A stretch of 16,852 nucleotides of DNA, taken from CAZSLC01 sp964607675 (lineage in GTDB: Bacteria; Bacteroidota; Bacteroidia; Bacteroidales; UBA932). The stretch covers positions 1 to 16,852 of the forward strand of contig CAZSLC010000031.1 of the NCBI GenBank assembly GCA_964607675.1, read 5' to 3'. Position numbers and translations under genes: made by a program. Numbering within the stretch: the first letter of the stretch is position 1; each line of letters starts with the position of its first letter. Shown here piece after piece: positions 7,073-12,515 of this stretch. The notes beneath the pieces were generated by a model that saw nothing but the letters and a program-made list of their open reading frames with translations, did not search any database and was not told where the DNA came from.

Positions 7073-7819
7073 TTTCCAAGAAGCTATTGCTTGATATTTA
7101 AGCCACTCTTTACCACTGATGTATAGAGTGGCTTTTTTTATCATATTATTACCAATTGAGGGGGTGATATAGTTGGCCTCAAGTATTATTTTATTGGAAA
7201 AATCAAATGTTTTAAGCTCTTCTATTGCAGTTGGAATGGTATAAATAACTATCTCACATTTGGCTGATATTTTTTGTATTTCACTAAATGGAATATTTAT
7301 TGGCAATTTGCTTCTATATTGAGATAGTCTCTCTATGAGTTCTATTGATCTTGTTCTGTTGCGATTGGTTATGTATGTATCGATACCCATGTTTAGTAGT
7401 GCCAAGGTGGCTGCTGCTCCTGCTCCTCCTGTGCCAATTACCACCCCTTTGCAGTTCGTCCCTGTTGTCCATATCCCTTTTTGATTCCCAATCCTAACCC
7501 CATTCCAAATGGAGTGCATTACCCCGACTACATCGGTGTTATAGGCACTAATCAGCCCGCTATTGTTGAGGAGAAGGTTGGAGGCTCCAGTCATTTTGCA
7601 AAATGGGGAAGCACTCTCTGCCGCTTTGTATGCCTCTTCTTTGAATGGGGAAGTGACGTTGATTCCATCGTATTTTTCCTTGAATATTTGAAAGGCTTCT
7701 TCGAAGTGTGGAGTCTCTATTAAATCGTATGTGCAATCTCCCTCTGGAAAAGCCTCTCTGAATAAAGAGGGGCTTTGGCTATGTGTTATTGGGTCTCCTA
7801 TAAGACCAAATTTTTTCAT
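7052..7819 (-). CDS. aroE: Shikimate 5-dehydrogenase
   Basis: AroE reduces 3-dehydroshikimate to shikimate with NADPH in the chorismate pathway. I place the start at 7819, giving 255 residues beginning MKKFGLIGDPITHSQSPSLF. This ATG forms an ATGA overlap with the upstream methyltransferase stop, whereas an ATG 10 codons further upstream adds non-conserved residues. Seen in the sequence: GLIGDPITHSQSPSLF (substrate Ser pair), NVTSPFK with catalytic Lys60, NTD with Asp96, dinucleotide loop GTGGAG (129-134), the NRN motif (152-154) for the NADP phosphate, and C-terminal GKEWLKYQ with Gln243. The last 21 bp overlap the convergent MFS gene, and codons ~227-240 lie over that gene's terminator. aroK of the same pathway is in a separate operon about 4 kb away. 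Confidence 0.95.
   Translation of the reverse strand: MKKFGLIGDPITHSQSPSLFREAFPEGDCTYDLIETPHFEEAFQIFKEKYDGINVTSPFKEEAYKAAESASPFCKMTGASNLLLNNSGLISAYNTDVVGVMHSIWNGVRIGNQKGIWTTGTNCKGVVIGTGGAGAAATLALLNMGIDTYITNRNRTRSIELIERLSQYRSKLPINIPFSEIQKISAKCEIVIYTIPTAIEELKTFDFSNKIILEANYITPSIGNNMIKKATLYISGKEWLKYQAIASWKLFGLIR
7100..7139 (+). terminator. Intrinsic terminator of the MFS operon, inside aroE
   Basis: On the plus strand AAGCCACTCT (7100-7109) pairs perfectly with AGAGTGGCTT (7125-7134). After one T-T mismatch, TAC (7111-7113) pairs with GTA (7121-7123) around a 7-nt loop. The arm ends in an uninterrupted T run to 7139. It begins 27 nt after the second transporter's stop. Read on the minus strand, the hairpin is preceded rather than followed by the homopolymer (an A run), so it should terminate only plus-strand transcripts and let aroE be read through. 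Confidence 0.85.
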
Positions 7820-8622
7820 TGCATTCTTTGTTTGACAGCTTCGAAACATAATATTGCTGCTGATATAGAGACATTTAAGGAGTCAAGTTTCCCTAACATA
7901 GGAATTCTTATTTTGGCGTTTGAAGCCTCTCGCCACAGTTGTGAAAGACCAGTAGATTCAGTTCCTAACACTATTGCTACACCACTTTTCATATCTGTAT
8001 TGTAGTAAAGCTGAGAGTCTTGTAGTTGTGCAGTAAGTATTGATATTTTTCTCTCTTTGAGCCATTGTATTGCTTGTAAGGATGTGCAAGTGGCTACTTG
8101 AGTTGTGAAAATACCTCCAAGACTTGCTCTGATTACGTTAGGATTGTAAATGTCGGTAAGGGGGTCACATACTATTACTGCATCTGCATTGGATGCATCT
8201 GCAGTCCTTAATATCGCGCCTAAATTTCCTGGTTTCTCTACAGATTCAAGTATTATTATCAGTGGATTGTCACTCAATTGTAGGTCAGAAAGTCCATTTT
8301 GTTTCCATTTTACAACGGCTATTATCCCCTCAGTGGACTCTCTGTAAGCTATTTTGCCATATACATTTTGAGTGATGGAGATGGAGATGTCTCTATTGGA
8401 GCTAATGATGTCAGATGCCCAAGAGAAGAGTTCTGAAGGAATCAGTTCTTCGCAATAATAAAGTTGAGTGATAATAAAACCGCTATCTATACAGTTTTTT
8501 ATTTCTCTTATCCCTTCTACCACAAATAATTCCTTATCCTTACGCTCAGATGATTTTTTTTGAAGCAGTAAGAGATTCTTTATTTTAGAATTTTGTAATG
8601 AAGTGATCTCTTCAGGTGACAT
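7816..8622 (-). CDS. TrmH/SpoU-family RNA 2'-O-methyltransferase
   Basis: This is a SAM-dependent ribose methyltransferase of the trefoil-knot (SPOUT) class, acting on rRNA or tRNA. The 268 residues comprise an N-terminal substrate-binding domain (~8-100; KIKNLLLLQKKSSERK then FVVEGIREI) and the catalytic domain. Motif 1 is ESVEKPGNLGAILRTA (126-141) with the catalytic Arg139, followed by NPNVIRASLGGIF. Motif 2 is VLGTESTGLS (218-227) and motif 3 is LDSLNVSISAAI (246-257). The RNA target (for example 23S G2251 as for RlmB, or another site) cannot be assigned from sequence alone. Its ATG directly abuts the lysS TAG, and its TGA overlaps the aroE ATG as ATGA, so it is the middle gene of lysS-methyltransferase-aroE. 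Confidence 0.92.
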   Translation of the reverse strand: MSPEEITSLQNSKIKNLLLLQKKSSERKDKELFVVEGIREIKNCIDSGFIITQLYYCEELIPSELFSWASDIISSNRDISISITQNVYGKIAYRESTEGIIAVVKWKQNGLSDLQLSDNPLIIILESVEKPGNLGAILRTADASNADAVIVCDPLTDIYNPNVIRASLGGIFTTQVATCTSLQAIQWLKERKISILTAQLQDSQLYYNTDMKSGVAIVLGTESTGLSQLWREASNAKIRIPMLGKLDSLNVSISAAILCFEAVKQRMQ

Positions 8623-10152
8623 CTATTCTTCAGTTTCTTGTGTTTTTTCTGGACGCATTTGTGGGAAAAATAGTACATCTTGAATTGAAGGTGAATTGGT
8701 CATAAACATTGTCAACCTGTCAATCCCAATCCCAAGTCCAGAGGTAGGGGGCAGCCCGTACTCAAGAGATCTGACGAAATCCATATCTATAAACATAGCC
8801 TCATCATCCCCTTTTTCTTTCAATTTGAGTTGATCTTGGAAACGTTTGAGCTGATCTATAGGGTCATTGAGTTCGCTATATGCATTTGCCAACTCTTTTC
8901 CGTTTACGAACAATTCGAATCTCTCAGTTAGCTCGGAGTTAGATCTATGCTCTTTTGTTAGAGGTGATAGTTCCTTAGGATAGTCTGTGATGAATGTTGG
9001 TTGAATGAGGTGTGATTCGCAGAATTCGGCAAACAATGCATCTATGAGTTTTCCTTTGCCCATTGAGGGGTCAGTTTCAACATGTTTCTCTTTGCAGACA
9101 TTTCTTATCTCTTCTTCACTCATCCCACTTACATCTACTGCTGCATATTCTTTGATTGCATCAAGCATTGGAAGCCTTCTGTATGGCTTCTTGAATTCTA
9201 TTTCATTATTTCCAAGTGGAAGGAGGGTTTTGCCATGCAATTCTAATGCTATTTTTTCAATTAACGTTTCGGTAAACTCCATCATCCAGATGTAATCTTT
9301 GTAGGCAACGTATATCTCCATTGCTGTAAATTCAGGATTATGGGTTTTATCCATCCCCTCATTTCTGAAGTTTTTAGATATTTCATAAACTCCTGAGAAT
9401 CCACCTACAACGAGTTTCTTAAGGTACAATTCGTCAGCTATTCTCAAATATAATGGAATATCGAGAGTGTTGTGGTGAGTGATGAAGGGCCTTGCATTTG
9501 CCCCACCTGGGATCGGTTGCAGCACTGGAGTTTCAACCTCTAAGTAACCATGTTCGTCAAAAAAGTGACGCATTGTTGATATGATTTTAGATCTTTTGAC
9601 AAAAGTATCTCTCACTTGTGGATTTACGATGAGGTCAACATAGCGCATTCTATATCTTAGCTCTGGATCTGAAAATGCATCGTAAAGTTCGCCGTCCTTT
9701 TCTTTGACGATGGGGAGTACCCGCAGCGATTTGCTAAGTACTTTTAGGCTCCTTGCATGAATTGATAGTTGCCCTGTTTGTGTGATAAAAGCATATCCAG
9801 TTACCCCAATAATATCTCCTATGTCAAGAAGTTTTTTGAATACGACATTGTACATTGTTTTATCCTCTTGGGGAGATATTTCATCGCGCTTTATATATAC
9901 TTGTATTTTCCCATACTCATCTTGTAATTCGACAAATGAAGCGGCTCCCATTATCCTCCTACTCATTATCCTGCCAGCAAAAGAGATATCGTTGAAATTT
10001 CCTTTTTGTGCATCATATTTTTCTTTAATCTCTTTTGTTGTTGTTGTAACAGAAAAGGCTTCTGCAGGATATGGGTTAATACCCAATTCTCTCATTTTTA
10101 CCAAAGATTCTCGTCTATTAAGTTCTTGTTCGTTAAGATCAATATTTTCCAT
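8623..10152 (-). CDS. lysS: Lysyl-tRNA synthetase, class II
   Basis: LysRS charges tRNA-Lys with lysine in the cytosol. The 509 residues are close to E. coli LysS. An N-terminal anticodon-binding OB fold (~57-145, starting ISFAGRIMSRRIMGAASF) precedes the class II catalytic core. Motif 1 is around RSKIISTMRHFFDEHGYLEVETP (within 187-209). Motif 2 is FRNEGMDKTHNPEFT (262-276), and GGANARPF lies at 216-223. Motif 3 is GLGIGIDRLTMF (472-483). First gene of a three-gene operon, divergent from recJ. The leader is only about 22 nt, so no T-box or other leader riboregulator fits. A short acidic tail (TQETEE) ends the protein. Confidence 0.97.
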   Translation of the reverse strand: MENIDLNEQELNRRESLVKMRELGINPYPAEAFSVTTTTKEIKEKYDAQKGNFNDISFAGRIMSRRIMGAASFVELQDEYGKIQVYIKRDEISPQEDKTMYNVVFKKLLDIGDIIGVTGYAFITQTGQLSIHARSLKVLSKSLRVLPIVKEKDGELYDAFSDPELRYRMRYVDLIVNPQVRDTFVKRSKIISTMRHFFDEHGYLEVETPVLQPIPGGANARPFITHHNTLDIPLYLRIADELYLKKLVVGGFSGVYEISKNFRNEGMDKTHNPEFTAMEIYVAYKDYIWMMEFTETLIEKIALELHGKTLLPLGNNEIEFKKPYRRLPMLDAIKEYAAVDVSGMSEEEIRNVCKEKHVETDPSMGKGKLIDALFAEFCESHLIQPTFITDYPKELSPLTKEHRSNSELTERFELFVNGKELANAYSELNDPIDQLKRFQDQLKLKEKGDDEAMFIDMDFVRSLEYGLPPTSGLGIGIDRLTMFMTNSPSIQDVLFFPQMRPEKTQETEE

Positions 10153-10179
10153 TATTCATTTGCTTATCGTATTGTAGTG

Positions 10180-10210
10180 CAAATGTAACTTTTTTTAGTG
10201 AAATGCGAAA
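10180..10210 (-). promoter_or_regulatory. Promoter of lysS operon
   Basis: On the minus strand TTTC (10210-10207), a 19-nt spacer and TACATTTG (10187-10180) fit the Bacteroidota consensus with a perfect -7 box and one mismatch in the -33 box. Predicted transcription starts near 10174, about 22 nt before the lysS ATG. It sits in the 79-bp gap shared with recJ. Confidence 0.65.
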
Positions 10211-10231
10211 AAAGTTGTACATTCGCAGAAT

Positions 10232-11965
10232 ATGTTGCTAGAAAAAAAATGGATCGTTAAGGAACAAGGTAATCCAGCACTCGTTCGTCAACTATCTTCA
10301 GAATTGATGATAGATCAGGTGTTGGCCAATCTTCTTGTTCAAAGAAATATTAAAACATATCAAGAGGCAAAAGATTTCTTTAGGCCAGATTTGTCGAAAC
10401 TGCACGATCCTTTCCTTATGAAAGATATGGATAAGGCGGTTGATAGATTGGAATTGGCAATTGAAAATCAAGAGAAAATTTTAATATATGGGGATTATGA
10501 TGTAGATGGGACCACTGCAGTTGCTCTTCTCTATTCATTTATTAGAAATTTTAATCCTAATACAGAGTATTATATTCCAGATAGATATGATGAGGGCTAT
10601 GGTATCTCATATAAAGGGATAGATTGGGCTTCTGAGAATGAATATACACTGATCATTTCATTAGATTGCGGTATCAAGGCTGTTGAAAAAGTACGATATG
10701 CAAAGGATAAATCGATAGATTTTATTATATGTGATCACCATTTACCAGATGAAGTATTACCAAAGGCAGTAGCTGTTCTTGATCCTAAGAGAAGTGATTG
10801 CAATTACCCTTTTGATGACCTTTCTGGATGTGGTGTTGGATTTAAATTAGTTCAAGCGTATGCAATGAGAAAATCTCTGCCGTTTGATTGGGTAGTTACA
10901 CTGCTTGATTTGGTGGCAGTGAGTATTGCATCAGATTTGGTTTCAATAACGGGAGAAAATAGAATCCTTGCGTATTATGGTATTCAACGCCTAAACGATA
11001 GTCCTCGAAAAGGGCTATTGTCGGTTATAAAATTGTCGGGACTTGAAAATCATAAAATTACGATTGATGATATTGTTTTTAAAATAGGTCCTAGAATCAA
11101 TGCTGCTGGTAGGATGGAGTCTGGAAAAACAGCGGTAGATTTACTTATTTCGAGAAATGATGAAGATGCTCAATCTATAGGGAAAACAATAAATATTCAT
11201 AATGATGATAGAAAGAGTATTGATAGAAAAATAACATATCAAGCTCTTGAAATGGTAAAGGACTCTCCAACGCTATTGAATAAAAAATCTACAATAGTTT
11301 TCAATCCTCTATGGCATAAAGGGGTAGTGGGAATAGTGGCTTCAAGACTTGTTGAGGCATATTATAAACCCACTATTGTACTCACCCAGTCCAATGGCTT
11401 TATTACTGGTTCAGCTCGTAGTATCCCTGGATTTGATCTGTACGAAGCAATAGAACATTGCTCGGAGTACCTTGAAAACTTTGGTGGTCATATGTATGCT
11501 GCTGGAATGACTCTCAAACTTGAGAATCTTGAACCTTTTTGTGAAAAATTTGAAAATTATGTTTCTGAGAAAATAACAGAAGAGTTGCTAACTCCAATAG
11601 TTACAGTGGATTCATATTTGGACTTTAAACAAATTACCCCTAAATTCTTTAGAATATTGAAACAGTTCCAACCGTTTGGACCTGGCAATCCCTCACCAGT
11701 GTTCGTTACCGAGAATGTCTATGATAATGGCAATGGGAAAAGGGTTGGTTCTGACAGTGGCCATATGAAATTGGAACTCATCCAGGAAGATGAGCCGTAT
11801 AGATATATTTCTGCAATTGCATTCAACCTCTCTGAACATTTTGAACATTTGCACACAGGTAATCCTGTAGATGTCTGTTATTCTATTGCTGAGAATTATT
11901 ATAGGGGAATTGCAAACATTCAACTTCGAATAAAAGATATAAGAAAGAGAAAAGAACTCTTTTAA
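10232..11965 (+). CDS. recJ: Single-stranded-DNA-specific 5'-3' exonuclease RecJ
   Basis: RecJ degrades single-stranded DNA 5' to 3' in recombination, mismatch repair and base-excision repair. The 577 residues match the family. DHH-domain metal-binding motifs are in order: YGDYDVDGT (86-94; Asp88, Asp90, Asp92), LDCG (144-147), CDHHLP (167-172), LDPKR (183-187), and ASDLV with Asp235. The DHHA1 domain shows GPRINAAGRM (286-295), WHKGVVGIVASRL (361-373), GSARS and GGHMYAAGM (418-426), followed by the C-terminal OB fold with QPFGPGNPSPVF (480-491). The start ATG is preceded by an A/T-rich leader without a Shine-Dalgarno sequence. It is divergent from lysS and convergent with aroK, with only 7 bp between stop codons. 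It appears monocistronic. Confidence 0.96.
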   Translation: MLLEKKWIVKEQGNPALVRQLSSELMIDQVLANLLVQRNIKTYQEAKDFFRPDLSKLHDPFLMKDMDKAVDRLELAIENQEKILIYGDYDVDGTTAVALLYSFIRNFNPNTEYYIPDRYDEGYGISYKGIDWASENEYTLIISLDCGIKAVEKVRYAKDKSIDFIICDHHLPDEVLPKAVAVLDPKRSDCNYPFDDLSGCGVGFKLVQAYAMRKSLPFDWVVTLLDLVAVSIASDLVSITGENRILAYYGIQRLNDSPRKGLLSVIKLSGLENHKITIDDIVFKIGPRINAAGRMESGKTAVDLLISRNDEDAQSIGKTINIHNDDRKSIDRKITYQALEMVKDSPTLLNKKSTIVFNPLWHKGVVGIVASRLVEAYYKPTIVLTQSNGFITGSARSIPGFDLYEAIEHCSEYLENFGGHMYAAGMTLKLENLEPFCEKFENYVSEKITEELLTPIVTVDSYLDFKQITPKFFRILKQFQPFGPGNPSPVFVTENVYDNGNGKRVGSDSGHMKLELIQEDEPYRYISAIAFNLSEHFEHLHTGNPVDVCYSIAENYYRGIANIQLRIKDIRKRKELF

Positions 11966-11972
11966 TGCCTCT

Positions 11973-12515
11973 TTAATTGATTGTTTTCCTCGCTAATTGA
12001 ATGTAAAAAGGTTCCCTCTCTTTGTATAACTCTTCGATGGTGTGAGATAGTGAAGAATTGCCCTTGAGAAGTGGCCTTTTGGATCTTTCTTCTTCAGATA
12101 GTCTATTAAGAATCGTTTTTATATCACTCTTTATATATATACAATATGTGAATTTGGCAATTAATTCCCTACATATTGGGCTTGTGACAGCCCCTCCACC
12201 AAGTGAAATAACAAGAGTGGCCCTCCTATGTGGAATGTCTTGATCTAATTCATTGTTGTCATTGATAGGAGGTAGGTCTTCAAGTGTTTCAGGCAATTTG
12301 CTGATTTGCTCTTCAAGTATATCTTGAAGATAGTTCTCTTCAAGATTTCTAAATTTGGACTCTCCATCTGAACTGAAAATTTCAGATATAGTTTTGCCCT
12401 CTTTCTCTTCAATATATTGATCTAAATCGATAAATTGGCACTTTAACGATTTTGCAAGTTGACTTCCTATTGTTGTCTTACCTGCCCCCATAAATCCTAC
12501 TAAAGAAATTATCAT
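11973..12515 (-). CDS. aroK: Shikimate kinase, with an insertion and a short C-terminus
   Basis: AroK phosphorylates shikimate at O3 with ATP, two steps before chorismate. Walker A GFMGAGKTT (7-15; Lys13) is intact, as are shikimate-site IDLD (Asp30, Asp32), FR (Arg56), LGGGAV (105-110), the lid RSKRPL (Arg134, Arg137) and REPFY (Arg167). Two departures stand out. First, about 29 extra residues, acidic and Pro/Asn-rich (~71-100), sit between the FR motif and the GGG loop. Second, the protein stops about 10 residues after REPF, so the usual last ~22 residues (an adenine-contacting loop and a helix) are missing. The total of 180 hides both changes. Its ATG abuts the parC TAA; it is the last gene of rluB-era-parC-aroK. 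Confidence 0.9.
   Translation of the reverse strand: MIISLVGFMGAGKTTIGSQLAKSLKCQFIDLDQYIEEKEGKTISEIFSSDGESKFRNLEENYLQDILEEQISKLPETLEDLPPINDNNELDQDIPHRRATLVISLGGGAVTSPICRELIAKFTYCIYIKSDIKTILNRLSEEERSKRPLLKGNSSLSHTIEELYKEREPFYIQLARKTIN

Noticed and set aside
7820..7849. Longer AroE start adding 10 residues (MFRSCQTKNA)
   Set aside because: These codons overlap the methyltransferase end in another frame. The conserved AroE N-terminus begins at MKKFGLIGDP, and that ATG makes a standard ATGA overlap.
10186..10225. Possible recJ promoters: TTAG-N18-TACATTCG ending at 10225, or a -7-like TAACTTTT at 10186-10193
   Set aside because: The first would start transcription only about 1-2 nt before the recJ ATG, and the second has no -33 box at a proper distance. 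I cannot choose between them, so neither is listed as a feature.
10153..10231. T-box or other leader riboregulator upstream of lysS
   Set aside because: The predicted leader is about 22 nt, too short for a T-box, and no specifier or terminator hairpin is present.
11944..11962. Hairpin AAAGAG/CTCTTT at the recJ 3' end as a bidirectional terminator for recJ and aroK
   Set aside because: It has only 6 mostly A-T pairs inside coding sequence and a broken T tract, so it is far weaker than the aroE-embedded terminator.
11693..11980. Frameshifted continuation of AroK into the recJ 3' end
   Set aside because: The alternative frame runs on for about 80 more codons antisense to recJ, much longer than the missing ~22 residues, so it is more likely a chance open frame. 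It is kept only as a check in the findings.
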